Below, in pieces: positions 20,826 through 32,637 of a stretch of 64,000 bases of DNA. The position numbers and the translations under genes were made by a program. The DNA lies in the NCBI GenBank assembly GCA_019925095.2, contig CM034410.1, forward strand, positions 14,366,436 through 14,430,435. Direction: 5' to 3'. The DNA comes from Dendrolimus kikuchii (taxonomy: Eukaryota > Arthropoda > Insecta > Lepidoptera > Lasiocampidae). A model generated the notes under the pieces. That model saw only the letters and a program-made list of their open reading frames with translations, was not told where the DNA came from and searched no databases. Position 1 is the first letter of the stretch; each line of letters starts with the position of its first letter.

Positions 20826-21838
20826 TAGGGGGCAAGGTTTCTCCCCTTATGTTATCCTGCCACGCTCGAGTAAATCCCAAAATCCCCGCTTGGCCTCCCC
20901 TACTATAATATATGTACATGCCTACTATCAGCTAGGGTAAGAAGAAAGTCCGCATTGACCGGTAGGGGAAAATCTTTGTGTAAGATATTGTAAAGCTCCC
21001 CTCTACAAAGAATTTTAGGATAGTCGAAAAAAAATTTTATGGACAGAACCCACGGCTAAGCCGCACTCACAGACAGAAATCTATCAACTAAATATAAATG
21101 TCAACATTACTCATTGACACTTGACATCTTTGTCGTCCATGATCACGGTTACTGAAAAGTGGCTGAAACGTCGGAATTAAAATCAAATTAAATACCGCGC
21201 TTAAAACCGTTAAAACGTAGTTTTATTACGTGTAGGGGTCGCAAAAACTTAAGAAAATACTAAATATCATCCAGTTAGGTGTCAAATGAAAGTACTAAAT
21301 GTACATCTAATTTTTCATGTTTATTATAGCCAAAAATTAGCTGCTATCTCCGTGTACTGGCCGAAAAATTTGGATAAAACAAAACTATTCTCAATATAAA
21401 ACGTTAAAGGATTTCTGAACGCCTATATTTTTTGAAAAAATTTTGAATATACAATTAAAAAAATGTCGTCATTTGGTAAGATATATTTTGATTATAGCAT
21501 TTTATAATGGCTGTCTGACAAAACTTATTCTGTATATACGTACGGCCGGTTCCTGTCTTACTAACCGTTCATTTGCCATATGAGCTGTTATAATTTGACA
21601 TAAGCTCCCATACAATAAATGTCAAATTTCTATCGATGATGAGGCAAGTGATATAGTAAGATGTAGGAACCAACCAATAGGCAGACCCAGTAGTTTTTTA
21701 AGTAAGTGGCTATAATGACATTGCTATGCATAAAGAGACAGCGAACGGATCTAAATTACCTCTTTTTGCTCCCCCTCGTTGTAAAGAAAAAACCCGCAAT
21801 TGCTTCTTTTTTTGTTGCACTAATACATATAATGTCAA
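20826..21838. other. Mostly unassigned; contains one TIR-family copy
   Basis: At 21105-21240 the sequence TTGACACTTGACATCTTTGT...TACCGCGCTTAAAACCGTTA matches the right arm of the inverted-repeat element at 35703-36363. The remainder shows no gene or clear repeat. Confidence 0.5.
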
Positions 21839-21839
21839 C

Positions 21840-22470
21840 TTTATCGACATAGACGTATTCAACAGACTTGTGAAGGAGCACTAATTGTACTAGTGGTCGC
21901 CCGTGGTCGACATTCGCCCATAATGGTTTGTTGTCAAAGACTATACTTCTATAATCACAGATTTCGCCAAAGCTACACTGTTCATTTGACTTGAACAATA
22001 AACAAAAGAGTATATATGCGTAATACCAAAGTAAGAAAGAAAGTTGGTCTGAAAGAGAGTGTCGGGGTGAAGGTAAGGAAAGGAATGCTCCGGTGGTTCG
22101 GGCAGGTGGAAATAATGCATGATGAAGGAATAACTAAACAGATATACAATGCAAAAGTGGATGGATGCAGAAGTCGTGGAAGGCCACGACACACCTTCCA
22201 TGATCAAATTGATCGTGTACTAGCAGAGGGTGATGTCAGGAGCCTTAAGAACAGACGAGCTTGCATGACAAGAGTTATGAATGTCAAAGAAGCAAGTGAG
22301 GTGTGAAGAATAAGCCTGAATGGCGCTCTGTTGTTCGTGCCTAACCCGCAACTGGCGTGAAGTTATACTACTACTACTATATATGCGTGTGTGTGTCAAA
22401 TACATGGTAGTGTGTGTAATGGTTTTTTTTCCATTGATTTAATATATTTTTATGCATAATTTTTTGAAAA
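21840..22470. repeat. Dispersed repeat Z, interrupted by an RTE insertion
   Basis: GTGGTCG...AAATTCG...TTGTTGTCAAAGAC...ATAATCACAGATTTCGCCAA and, after the insertion, GCGTGTGTGTGT.AAATACAT matches the uninterrupted copy at 56000-56235. The insertion occupies 22022-22377. Confidence 0.8.
22022..22377 (+). mobile_element. RTE LINE tail with 11-bp TSD and an ACT tail
   Basis: About 95 codons of the RTE C-terminus ([38 protein letters not shown]). TATATATGCGT flanks it at 22011-22021 and 22378-22388. One base is lost after GAGGTGTG, so the frame is broken. The 3' tail is ACTACTACTACT instead of ATGT repeats. Confidence 0.85.
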
Positions 22471-22933
22471 TTTTAGTATTCTGCGCTCCTTCTCTATATA
22501 AACTATAAGTGTGCGCAATTTCATACTCCTCTGTCCGCTCAATTTTCGTAAAAAGGGGTACAAAGTTTTTGCTTCACGTATAAATATAATGGATAAATAA
22601 CAATTCTTAGACACTGTTCATAAGAACTAATTTAATATAACTTTTAATCTATTTTGAAAGGTATATCAATATTTTAATAAGACTTCAATTCTTGTCGTGA
22701 TTGCTTAAGGAACCCTAAAAATAGGCGGGTTTCCCGGAACCGTACATTAGCTGACGTCATTCGAGTGATATCACTACGATTTTACGATTCGCTTTAGTGT
22801 CGAGCGTGATCTTGGAGAGGAGATATTTGGTCACAGTTCTAGGAGCATTAATATTTATGGCGTGGCTTCTGTCGCTTTTGTTATGGTTGTCATTAAGTAT
22901 TATTATGTTGTACTACAAGCTAAAAGTTAAATA

Positions 22934-23215
22934 TTAGGGGACTTGCTTATAATCGTTTCTTAAATTTAAAGAAACTGCTCAGCAACTGATTAGTGAAAAT
23001 TTTACCCATAAACTCCTCTTTAGTCGAATATTTTGTGTACAACCTACGTTGATTGTTCAAATTTCGTTTATATGTGCTCCTCTTAGGTAAACAACAGGTA
23101 ATACGCGTTTATAAGTGAAAAAAAAAAGATATTAATTGATTAGGGTCTGATTCTGATTCTCTTACTTAAGAGATGGCTAATCGTTTCTTGACGAGATTAT
23201 TATAAGTGACGCCGT
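22934..23215. repeat. Dispersed repeat Y, uninterrupted copy
   Basis: CTTGCTTATAATCGTTTCTT...ACCCATAAACTCCTCTTTAG...GATTAGGGTCTGATTCTGAT...GAGATTATTATAAGT. It matches 53000-53490, where an RTE copy is inserted. Weak pairing of CTTATAAT words near both ends suggests a MITE. Confidence 0.75.
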
Positions 23216-23225
23216 AGATCGTCGA

Positions 23226-23275
23226 GAGTTGCCTGGAAGAGATCGCTTTTTAGCGTTAAGGCATTGTATTTTTCA
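23226..23275 (+). mobile_element. Short LINE 3'-UTR fragment
   Basis: GAGTTGCCTGGAAGAGATCG...TTTTTAGCGTTAAGGC, a fragment of the repeat at 18656. Confidence 0.6.
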
Positions 23276-23394
23276 ACTTCTGTTCATCTATGCTTTTGTT
23301 TTGTAAACAATACAGAGTTTTTTTTATTATTGTTACTGTATAGGTTCGCGTTTGACCATTATCATGCTCGATTTCGACTTTATTTTAATGTTTA

Positions 23395-23835
23395 TGGCTT
23401 GGCAATTAGGCCTTTAAGCCAGGCGCAATTGTAATGTAGGCTACAATCGACGCCGTTCAACGGAGTTCTTGTGAAAACTCGAAAGGCCACATTTGACTAT
23501 ACAGTTCACAATTGTCACAAAAACACATAATTACTACATAAAATCTATCAATATCCTACAACTATTGTTCATTTTAGAGTGATTTTACACATTTTATTAG
23601 AAAATAAAACTGCACAGCACAACGTCCCCTTTCAGTTCCCGCCAGAAACTCTCGCTCGATTTTGAGCGGAGATATGGTCTAAGATCGAGCACGCTTACTT
23701 AGAAGGTACCTATTCACACGAGACTTGAAGACACCCAGGTGGTAGGTTTCGGGAAGAACAGACTCCGGCAGTGAGTTCCACACCTTTCCGGTGCTCATAA
23801 TGAAGGTGGACTCAAGATTGGCGGATGAGGTGGAA
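23395..23835 (-). mobile_element. CR1/jockey-type LINE 3' end
   Basis: RT C-terminus at 23679-23832 on the minus strand, followed by the UTR shared with 16545-16815. Confidence 0.7.
23679..23832 (-). pseudogene. LINE reverse transcriptase C-terminus (KVWNSLPESVLPE)
   Basis: The minus strand reads STFIMSTGKVWNSLPESVLP, then ETYHLGVFKSRVNRYLLSKR, ARS and a stop. The WNSLP..V.P..Y....FK..V pattern marks the end of a non-LTR polymerase. It differs from the RAVRLWNSLP family at 20026, so at least two such LINE lineages are present. Only the last 50 or so codons remain. Confidence 0.75.
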
Positions 23836-23939
23836 GATGGAAGAGATGGTGGAGTTATCTATCTATCGCCGTCAATCTCAAAATAAAATCAATTCATTAA
23901 TTACAATTAAATACGTTGCTAAGCGGTGTACATAGAATA

Positions 23940-24071
23940 GGTTGTAAAATACGGGTTGTCTGGAAGAGATCGCTTTTTAGCGATAAGACCGCCATTTGTA
24001 CCCAACTAGACTAATACTAGTTCGTAAGTTTTTCTGTAATGGTGTACAATAATGTGTTATCTATCTATCTA
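23940..24071 (+). mobile_element. LINE 3' UTR with (TATC)n tail
   Basis: Close copy of 18656-18796: GGGTTGTCTGGAAGAGATCG...GTACAATAATGTGTTATCTA, with a TCTA tail. Confidence 0.75.
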
Positions 24072-24275
24072 AAATAACGAATTATAACTTGCTCTCGGCT
24101 TCGCCCCCGTTAGTGTGGATTTTGTAGTTAGAGTAGAGGACCGGCCGTTGGGAATGCCACACGCCCTCCTTAGAAATGTATTATAATAATAATATCTAAT
24201 CCTCCTCCTAATATGCAATCCTTAATATCTAATTCAAAATACCCGTAACGCCATCAAATAAAAAATACAAAACAT

Positions 24276-24597
24276 TTTTTTTATATATTTTTATTGCAGG
24301 TGTTCAGCAGACAAGCAGACGGCCCACTTGACGGAGAGCAGTTACCATCGCCTAGGGACATTTGCAACACCAAAGGTGCTACAAATGCGCTGCTGCTCTC
24401 TTAAAGGAGACTGGAACCTGGTTACTAATGCCGGAACACAACTCAAGGTTGTTATGGCGACATACTTTAAACCAGGGCTGGGAGCCATCCAGTCGGGCAA
24501 ATGCCCTACCACCTGGCTGTGGGTTGTTTTGTTGCCTCTTACGACAGGCCGCCCGGCCGCAGGAAATTGTATTCTTTCTCCGTTCCTGCACGAATAT
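24276..24597 (-). mobile_element. SINE-like repeat, family S (complete)
   Basis: Poly(A) reads as T-rich TTTTTATTGCAGG at the left, and the 5' end CGTGCAGGAACGGAG lies at the right. Full length, about 320 bases. Confidence 0.8.
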
Positions 24598-25810
24598 GCC
24601 AGTATTTGAACCCATAACGTTGAAATAAGCCGTTTTTGTCTTTGCTATATTAAAGTTCATTATAGTTGTGTTTTTTCATATATTGAAACACTATACAAAA
24701 TAGGTGACCACTGTCTGAACGAATATTAAATATGCGCTTATAACCATTAAAACCTGTTTAGTTTTAATTAAAAGCTTCTTTATATAATTCATTAATATAT
24801 CTTCTCTTATCACTAATACAATTTTATACACCTTGTATTGTTTATTAAAATTTGATGATGTAATTATACAGTGCGCGTACTCTTTTGAATATTAAATTGG
24901 GGCAGTAAAGAGCTTTAATTAATTCAATTAATTAAGTCTTCTAACCCCCGATACCTGCCGTAATAAATTCCCATATCTCATTTAGATGCGAGGGAATTCA
25001 GACCCCAACCGCCGGTGTACGTCGATATATGCAAATAACAAAGCGATCGTCCACCCATCGGTACCTAGACAACATGACAGACGGACAGACAGTCCGATCG
25101 ATGTATACGCACCAAACACACGCCTATATAAAAGTGTTGCTAGGTCGAAAAGGCTTTCGGAATATGCTTGGAAATTGTTGTGAGAAAATTAATACATTTG
25201 CATTTCGTTCAACGTTCTTTTTAGGAATGTCTTTATAAGCAAATACTTAATGTATAAGAAAATTATGAATCATATTTTAAGTATTCGTGTGATTGTTATT
25301 TATCACCCTTAGTGCTTGTCACCCCTGATATACCGTCACCACGACGCCATTGCCGTGCTGTTCTGTGAATTTCTATCGCTCGACAGCAAAGGTGCGGTGA
25401 CGTTGGGGCGCTGTGGCGGTATTATACAAACACGTTTATGTCGCATCTTACAAATGTATTATTTATCCATGGTTTTCTTTCTCATGTTCACACTTTAATT
25501 AGTAACTAGGAAATAACATTAGGGTAATTGATTATGAAGTCATAATCTTCGTTAGTAGAGGAATCAGTCTCAGCTCTAGAACTACGGATAAGTTATGAGA
25601 GCAACTACAGTCCGATGCTATCTCCGGTGGTGGAGCACGCAGTGGTCTGCCTGCGTTGTTTCGGTATGTTCGCACGATATGCGTTTGCTCCCTGATAGGC
25701 TTGGACGGTCCGTCCGGTCTGCGACTACCTATGGCAATTTCAGATCTTAGTTGGGATTCTGTGGCGTCTGAATAATAACACGAAATGATGGGTACTAAGC
25801 CTAATATCAT
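24598..25810. other. Unassigned sequence
   Basis: AT-rich, no supported gene. Short frames here show no recognised motif. Confidence 0.5.
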
Positions 25811-26143
25811 CGTCCAGAAATGGAAAAAGAATACTAATTTGTGCGGCCGAGTAGTCTGTCGAAGAAGCGACGTAATAATCTACAGCCAGGTGGTGGCGTA
25901 TTTGCCCGTCTGGATCGCTATCACCCCTAGTCTAGAGTATGCCGCCATAATAATTTTGGGTTATGTCCCGGCATCAATGGCTAGGTTCCAGTTTCCCCTT
26001 CGTGGCCGGCAGCATCTCTAGTGTTGCTAATGTATAGACGGACATCTGCAACTCAAGAAGTGCTGCCGTAGGGGACGATAACAACTTACCATCACAGTTA
26101 GGCGGCCCGTCGGCTTGTCTGCTGTGCTTCATCAATAAAAAAC
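25811..26143 (+). mobile_element. SINE-like repeat, family S (diverged)
   Basis: Recognisable from AAAAAGAATAC...GTGCGGCCGAGTAG to CTGCTGTGCTTCATCAATAA. It carries about 60 extra bases near 26036-26095 relative to the other copies. Confidence 0.65.
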
Positions 26144-26994
26144 AGTAGAGCGGTACTCTTTAATAATAACCTTACTCTTGTGAAGTATTTCCTTTCCAGC
26201 AAAGAATAGTTCAAGTAATGCTTCGTCTAATTGCTTGGACAACACATGAACGCCGCTGAATGATACTGTGCCCACTCGTATGTATTATGTAAATTTATAA
26301 TCATTTAAATATTTTTATTAGTTTACACCTGGTAGTTTTTGTGTTTATAATTTATCAAATATAATTTGGTAATACAATAATTTACACCGTGTAACTATTT
26401 TGAAAAATGTGCTCAGACACGTATAGAAGTTTTTAGCATCAAAATATCTCTGTTTTCCATTTTCGATTTAATACTGTATTGTTTTGACGAAATATTTTGA
26501 TAAAAATGTTTCAATTTTTTTTAATCATGTATTATGTTAGATTTTTCGGAAACAACTGTACACTATCTGGTAACATCTTTCTAGGTATACGTAGGCTAAA
26601 TTGCGTACGTCGTGTGACGGGCCCGTCACTAATTGCCAGGCCTTTGTATCCAGCGTGTGCATATATTTATGTAGATGTACATCCGGCTGCTGTTAGATTT
26701 GGCGTTTAGTAGTTACCTACATACATGTATAAACACAAAGTCTTGTGAGTGCTAATGTGACCTATGTGCTATTCCAGAATATAATCTATCTCTATGCCAA
26801 ATTTCATCCCGATCCATCCAGCCCTTATAGCATGATTGAGCAACAAACATAAATATAGAATTATAGAATAATATGTCTGAAAACCTATTGAAAGGGAAAC
26901 AAAGATTTTCATAGAATACAAAGCGTTGTTTATACAAAAATAATAAGCATTTTTAAAAAGGTTTTTATATATAAGCTTTTGAGATCCTGGATAT
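26144..26994. other. Mostly unassigned
   Basis: At 26790-26850, CTCTATGCCAAATTTCATCC...CAGCCCTTATAGCATGATTG resembles a common lepidopteran dispersed repeat. No gene seen. Confidence 0.4.
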
Positions 26995-27285
26995 CATCTA
27001 GCAGAGTGCTAGCTAAGACAAGTAAAACGAGCCCAAACACGACAGGTCTATCTCGTTTAGTACAGCAGTTCCTGTGGTCACCTTCCGACTCTATAATCAG
27101 ATCAGCACCATGATACCCTATTAATGCATTGTCACGCGATTTACATATGCGTGCAAAATTTCAGCTCAATCGAAAACCGGGAAGTTGGTCAAATTTAACT
27201 TGCAAGATTCCACCCGAACTTACACACGTACATACATACATAGGTACATCCATTGCAAGTTAAATAAACGCTTGTAAAAATACGT
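26995..27285 (+). mobile_element. Short interspersed lepidopteran repeat ending TTAAATAAACGCTTGTA
   Basis: The order AAACGAGCCC, GACAGGTCTATCTCGTTTAG, GCAGTTCCTGTGGTCACCTT, AACCGGGAAGTTGGTCAAAT, GCAAGTTAAATAAACGCTTG is one I recall as widespread in Lepidoptera. Non-coding. Confidence 0.5.
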
Positions 27286-27586
27286 TGCTTGTGGATAATA
27301 TGAAACACGATTCACATCGAATAATATATACCTATAAATAAAATAAACACAATCTTATAAATGAATTGTTGGAACTACAATCGCTTACGCTTGGATAAGT
27401 TCAATTCAATTACGCTCTTCTCTCCATTAGATAAAATTCAATCTAGATTATTATTGGCAAGTCAATTTACCGTGATTAGGCCTCTAGGATAAATATTTAC
27501 ACAAAGGTTTTCCAAGAATTAAGTTAAATTGTAGCCAATCTCGGCTTAATTTGTCTTCGTTAAAATAGGCTAAGTGTCTTTAAATA

Positions 27587-28878
27587 TTGGGTTGGGGAAA
27601 AAAGTTTCTTCGCATTTTATATAAAAATTCAAAAGGTTTTTTCTATAAAGTTTATTTACATTTGACTAAATTATATAGGTGCCATTTTGTTGGATAACTT
27701 TTTGCCATCTTGTAGGTAGGGACGTGATTCCATTGCTATGAAAATTTTGGGGCTTCTGATCAAAAAACTGCGACAAGTGGTTTTGACAGTCCTCTCGTGA
27801 TGTTAACCTGACACTGCCTAAGGAATTCTGCAGAGACCGAAGCAGGTGAAAATCTGAAGGTGCAAGGTCAGGACTATACGGCGGATGCATTAACACCTCC
27901 CAGCTGAACTCTCGTAATTTTTGCTGAGTGGCTAAAGATGTGTGAGGTCTAGCGTTATCACGGTGAAAAACCACACCCCTTCTGTTGATTAATTCCGGCC
28001 GCTTTCTCTCAACTTTTTGCTTTAATATCATCAGTTGTTCGCAGTACAGTTCAGAATCGATAGTCCTGCTTGGCGGTAACAGCTCATAATGAATGATGCC
28101 TTTCCAATCCCGCCATACGCACAGCATCACCTTGTTGCGAGTTAACCCGGGTTTCGCCACAATCTGTGAAGCCTGACTTGCCTTTGACCACGATCTTTTT
28201 CGCACGTTCTTGTCGTACGTAATCCACTTTTCATCACCAGTTATCAGCTTCTTCAAAAATGGTTCGGTTTCATTACGTCGTAATAAAGAATCACAAATGA
28301 GTACACGGTACATTAGGTTTCTTTCAGTGAGCTCATGAGGCACCCAAATATCGGGCTTTTTTGTGTACCCAGCTTTTTCAAATGCGCTAAAACCGTTTTG
28401 TGGTCAATTCCCAGTTCTCCAGCTACATCGTAACTACTAAAATGCCAATCTTGCTACACTTTTTAAAAAATGGCATCAATTTTGTCTGTAACAGGGCGAC
28501 CAGAGCGACGTTCATCTTTGATGTCAAAATTTCCGGATTGAAAACGCTTAAACCAAATTTGCGCTACTCTCACAGATACTGCATTAGGTCCATAAACATC
28601 ACAAATTTTTTTCGCGGCTTGTGTTGCTTTTTTACCTTTTTTGTAGTAAAATTTTAAAATGTATCGAATTTCTTCATTAGATTCACTCATTTTAACAATA
28701 AGAAAAACAATTGAAAATCATACATTTTCCTAATTTGAATTTGGAATTGTCTTCTTTAAAATTAAAACTTTTTAATGATACCAAAACCAGCCAGATACAA
28801 ATGGTATAGCCAAAGAAATATTATTACAAGTTCATACTACTATACATACTATATGCGAAAAGACTTTCCCCAACCTAT
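27587..28878 (-). mobile_element. mariner transposon (DD34D), full length, inactive
   Basis: Left end TTGGGTTGGGGAAAAAAGTT and right end (reverse complement) ATAGGTTGGGGAAAGTCTTT, both followed by TTCGCAT and flanked by TA. The 1.29-kb length is normal for mariner. Confidence 0.9.
27666..28690 (-). pseudogene. mariner transposase, stops and frameshift
   Basis: The N-terminal helix-turn-helix domain starts at 28690 (MSESNEEIRYILKFYYKKGK) and reaches GRPVTDKIDAIF. Two stop codons follow near 28465, then QDWHFSSYDVAGELGIDHKT and a single-base frameshift near 28370, after which the catalytic domain runs to 27666. The catalytic residues are Asp in TGDEKW, Asp in HRDNARPH and Asp in SPDLAPSDF, with 34 residues between the second and third, so DD34D. 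The WVPHEL motif is present. It resembles the irritans/cecropia-type mariners. The lesions prevent a full-length protein, although terminal repeats are good enough that it might once have been mobilised in trans. Confidence 0.9.
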
Positions 28879-28969
28879 TATGTATGTTATAGTTTATTAA
28901 TTGATGTAAAACACTTCTTTAAACGTTATTTTGTTACTGTGCTGTGAATATTATAGAAGAAAAATTATT

Positions 28970-29488
28970 TCAGAGTTTACCCCGCGACTTGCCGCGTGTC
29001 AAACCCTAGGCAGTAGCTTTATTTTACTTACGCAAAAACTTAATTCGGTTTTTTCACATATGTATGATATCTATAATATTATAAAATTCTAAACACGCCG
29101 TGTCTCTACATTGAAGCTATTAAAAAAAATCGAATAGGCTATATAAATGACGGAGAACACGATGCATTTTTTTAGATTTCTTGTTTGTTTGTCGATTTTT
29201 CTGTTTGTTCGGGATTCACGTAAAAATTACTGGGCCGATTTCGATGCGGTTTTCGCTGATCGACAGAAAAATTCTTAGACTTAAAATCTGCGCTACTTTT
29301 TACCCCGCGAATCCCGCGGGAATTTTCCTGGGAGCGGTTTAAAGTTGTTCGGGTGCATATAAATTGGCTTATTACCTCCCACACAATTATCACTAGAAAG
29401 AGCTTACATAATTTTTTAAATGGTATATTCCGCGAATCCCGCGGAAATTTCAAGTCATGCGTGGACGAGGTCGCGGGTGTATCCTAGT
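28970..29488 (+). mobile_element. Helitron-like fragment ending CTAGT
   Basis: GTTCGGGATTCACGTAAAAA...TCGCTGATCGACAGAAAAAT...two CGCGAATCCCGCGG blocks...GACGAGGTCGCGGGTGTATC, ending CTAGT at 29484-29488. The inverted relative is at 5537-5808. The left limit is approximate. Confidence 0.5.
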
Positions 29489-29689
29489 TTATTATTAGTA
29501 AATAATGTTAGAATTTATTGTAACACTGGTAGTCCCGGCAGACGTTGTCCTGCCCTGAATAAATAAAAATCCGGAACCCGATTTCAACGCCATCTAGCGG
29601 ATTCCATTGTCAATCTAAATCTTCTCGGAACCCACACAAATACACACAAAACATTTCATCAAAATCAGTATATAATATACATAATAATA

Positions 29690-29984
29690 TTATCAGCCCA
29701 TAAACGTCCCACTGCTGGGCTCGGGCCTCCCATTATAGGGGGGTACTGACAGTATACCCGCCACGCTTGTCCAAGGCAGCTTGGCAGGTTTGACACATCG
29801 GTTATGTCGATCTGCAGGTTGCACGATGTTCTCCTTGACCCTTGTTAGCACGTGGTAATTGTAACAATATGCACATTAATTAGATCAGAAAACTGACTAA
29901 GCGGTGCATGCGTTCCGGCTAGGAGCGAATCCGCGCCCTGTGAGTTTGGGACTTGTGCGCTAACCATTACGCTATCACGACTTT
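29690..29984 (-). mobile_element. tRNA-derived SINE
   Basis: Minus-strand copy of the SINE at 37573: the tRNA-like head with a B box (GGCGCGGATTCGCTCC) lies at the right and the tail GCCCGAGCCCAGCAGTGGGA at the left, about 29700-29740. Confidence 0.8.
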
Positions 29985-30170
29985 TAAAATCAAAATCACA
30001 ATTGTGACACAATGCTTATTTGGCTAGTATTTGAACTCATATGTTTAGAATGAAACGCGGGTGCCTTAAACAATGAGCCCCCGAACGTTTTTCAAGGTTT
30101 GAGCAATTACTCTGTCAGAGTATAATTATTATTGTATGTAAATTGCCATTCGTATCGTGCCACTCGTATT

Positions 30171-30417
30171 GCCAGGTGGTAGGTCATTTGCCCGACTGGA
30201 TGGCTACCACCCCTGGTCTAAAGTATGTCGCCATAACAACCTTGAGTTGTGTTCCGGCATTAGTGACCAGGTTCCCAGTCTCCCTTAAAAGAGCAGCAGC
30301 GCATTTGTAGCACCTTTGGTGTTGCAAATGTCCATAGGCGATGGTAACCGCTTTTCATCAAACGGGCCGTCTGTCCGTCTGCTGAACTCCTGCAATAAAA
30401 AAAAATAAAAAAAATAA
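30171..30417 (+). mobile_element. SINE-like repeat, family S
   Basis: Starts at GCCAGGTGGTAGGTCATTTG and runs to CTGCTGAACTCCTGCAATAA plus poly(A). The 5' third is missing. Confidence 0.8.
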
Positions 30418-31274
30418 GGCCCCAAGTCATTCGATAGTAGTGTGTACGACACGTTATTCTAATCGATGTACACGATCGTACCAAAAAGGCAATTAAATAT
30501 TCATTAATACGCTTTTGGACCGATGTTACACCGCCACGACACGGCCACGGCATAAGTCGATTTGTATTTACACTACAGTTAGGTAGGACCATGATGTCAA
30601 AATGAGTTTGTAATAGTAACATGACATTATGTACTGAACCAGTACAATGTACCACTTCAAATGAGGCAAGGACATTTGTACGGTTTGTACCGTGGCAGTA
30701 CATTTGAAGCGATGAGGCCGGTGAGCGTCATTCCCTCATTTGTCCCGTACAAACTTCAAGTTCGGAAATGTTCGTTGAGAATTGGATGTGATCGGCCTCG
30801 GTCACCTCATTTTACTACCAGTCGTACATGTCATGTTGTCCCTCTTTGTCATGTGTATATACGGTAGAGGCGTTATTGTACTATTGTAGCATAAGCTTCG
30901 TTCCGTCCTTCCTCTTACATTTGAGGCGCGAGTAGTACACTGAGTAGCAGCGCGACAAAATATTTGAAGCATTAGTTTTTTAGATTTTGTACTGTATCAG
31001 TACAAATGGATTTTGTATGGGACAAATGTATCGGCTCGTACGTGTCCTACGCAACTCTAATTTACACTACCAATTGTTATGAGTTTTTAAATATTTCCGT
31101 TTATAAATGTTATACTCGTATAGTTCCCGGCGTGGATCTTGACCGGTCGACGGAATATTAAACCGATATTAGACGTTTCATTTACGCTTTGTGGAGCACA
31201 AGTCGGTCCGCGCACGGAATACTACTCATTTATATGGACCGGAGCACCTGCTAACAGACTGACGGAGAGACTGC
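30418..31274. other. Unassigned, rich in GTAC/CATTTG words
   Basis: Words such as ACATTTGTAC, GTACAAATG and GTACATTTGAAG recur between 30600 and 31030 in both orientations. I see no gene and no clean terminal repeats. Confidence 0.4.
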
Positions 31275-31566
31275 GTTTTTTATTGCATGAGTTCAGCAGA
31301 CAAGCAGACGGCCCATCTGATGGAAAGCGGTTACCATTACCTATAAACATTTGGTACACAAAAGGTGCTACAAATGCGCTGCTGCTCGCTAAAGGGACAC
31401 TGGAGCCTGGTTACTAACCCCGTAACACAACTCAAGGTTGTTATTACGCAATACTCTAGACCGGAGGTGGTAGCACATCCCAACGGGCAAATGTCCTACC
31501 ACCTGGCTGTGGGTTGTTTTGTCGTCTCTTACGACAGGCCGCTCGGCCGCAGGAAAATTGTATTCT
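31275..31566 (-). mobile_element. SINE-like repeat, family S
   Basis: T-rich TTTTTTATTGCATGAGTTCA at the left, reading back to GGCCGCAGGAAAATTG. Faces the next copy. Confidence 0.75.
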
Positions 31567-31620
31567 TATGCGTATTCTACCGTCTGTGCAACGTGGAGTG
31601 GTCCGAGGAACCAACACAAC

Positions 31621-31849
31621 CAGGTAGTAGGGCATTTGCCCGTGTGGGTGGCTACCACCTCTGGTGTAAAGTATGTCGTCATAACATCCTTGATTTGTGT
31701 ACCGGCGTTAGTGGCAGGTTCAAATCCTCGTCTTCGAGGCGGGTAGCACATTGGTAGCGCCTTTTGGTGTTGCAAATGTACGTAGGCGACGTTTACTACC
31801 AGGTGGGTAGTCAGCCTGTTTGCTATATGCCAACAATATTTTTTTTTTT
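31621..31849 (+). mobile_element. SINE-like repeat, family S (diverged)
   Basis: CAGGTAGTAGGGCATTTGCC...GGTGTTGCAAATGTACGTAG...GCCTGTTTGCTATA. Opposite in orientation to the copy 55 bases upstream. Confidence 0.65.
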
Positions 31850-32136
31850 ACATACATACATACATACATAGCTTCACGCCAGTTCCCTTGCGGGGTAGGC
31901 ACGAACAACAGAGCGCCATTTAGGCCCATTCTTACACACCTCACTTGCTTCTTTGACATTCATAACTCTTGTCATGCACGCTCGTCTGTTCTTAAGGCTC
32001 CTGACATCACCCTCCGCTAGTACACGATCAATTTGATCATGGAAGGTGTGTCGTGGCCTTCCACGACTTCTGCATCCATCCACTTTTGCATTGTATATCT
32101 GTTTAGTCATTCTTTCATCATGCATTCTTTCCACAA
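31850..32136 (-). mobile_element. RTE LINE tail
   Basis: (TACA)n at the left, then the AYPARELA to [12 protein letters not shown] segment. The 86-codon frame is open. No duplication found; the flanks are T-rich and A-rich. Confidence 0.85.
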
Positions 32137-32629
32137 AAAAAAATTTGACTGAATAATTTGTTCCGACTAGCTTGATTTAGAAAAGATTGTGTTTTTCCTC
32201 ATCATAACATTTCGTGGAAATACGACAGAAATATCTTATTTGTTCACAACAACGTGAACCACTTGAAAGGGCAAATTCCTGGAAAATTATTACTTTGTTA
32301 ATTTCCAATTAGTACAAGGATTGGGCTAAAGGGCAAACCTTTATTCATCTCACAACATTGGCATTTTACGTAATTAATTCTCTTTATGTTTATTTTTAAA
32401 GCTAGCAGCAGCACATTCGCTGACGGCTCATCGGCTGCAAGTCTGCTATTACAGTTGTCTCAGAATGAACGATCATTGGTGTCATAATCGCACCCTAGTG
32501 TTTGCTTTTGCATGACACAATTGTAATAGCAACTTGGGATCCGGATTCCCTGGTTTCCCCATGCCTAACTTATCTGTGTAGTTTTCTCCAAAGAAGGATG
32601 TATAGTGATATCTTGATTAATATTATTTA
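32137..32629. other. Unassigned sequence
   Basis: No gene or repeat recognised. Confidence 0.5.
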
Positions 32630-32637
32630 CTTTTTGA

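Noticed and set aside
31848..32150. A target-site duplication for the RTE copy here
   Set aside because: The flanks are T-rich on one side and A-rich on the other. They are complementary, not direct repeats.
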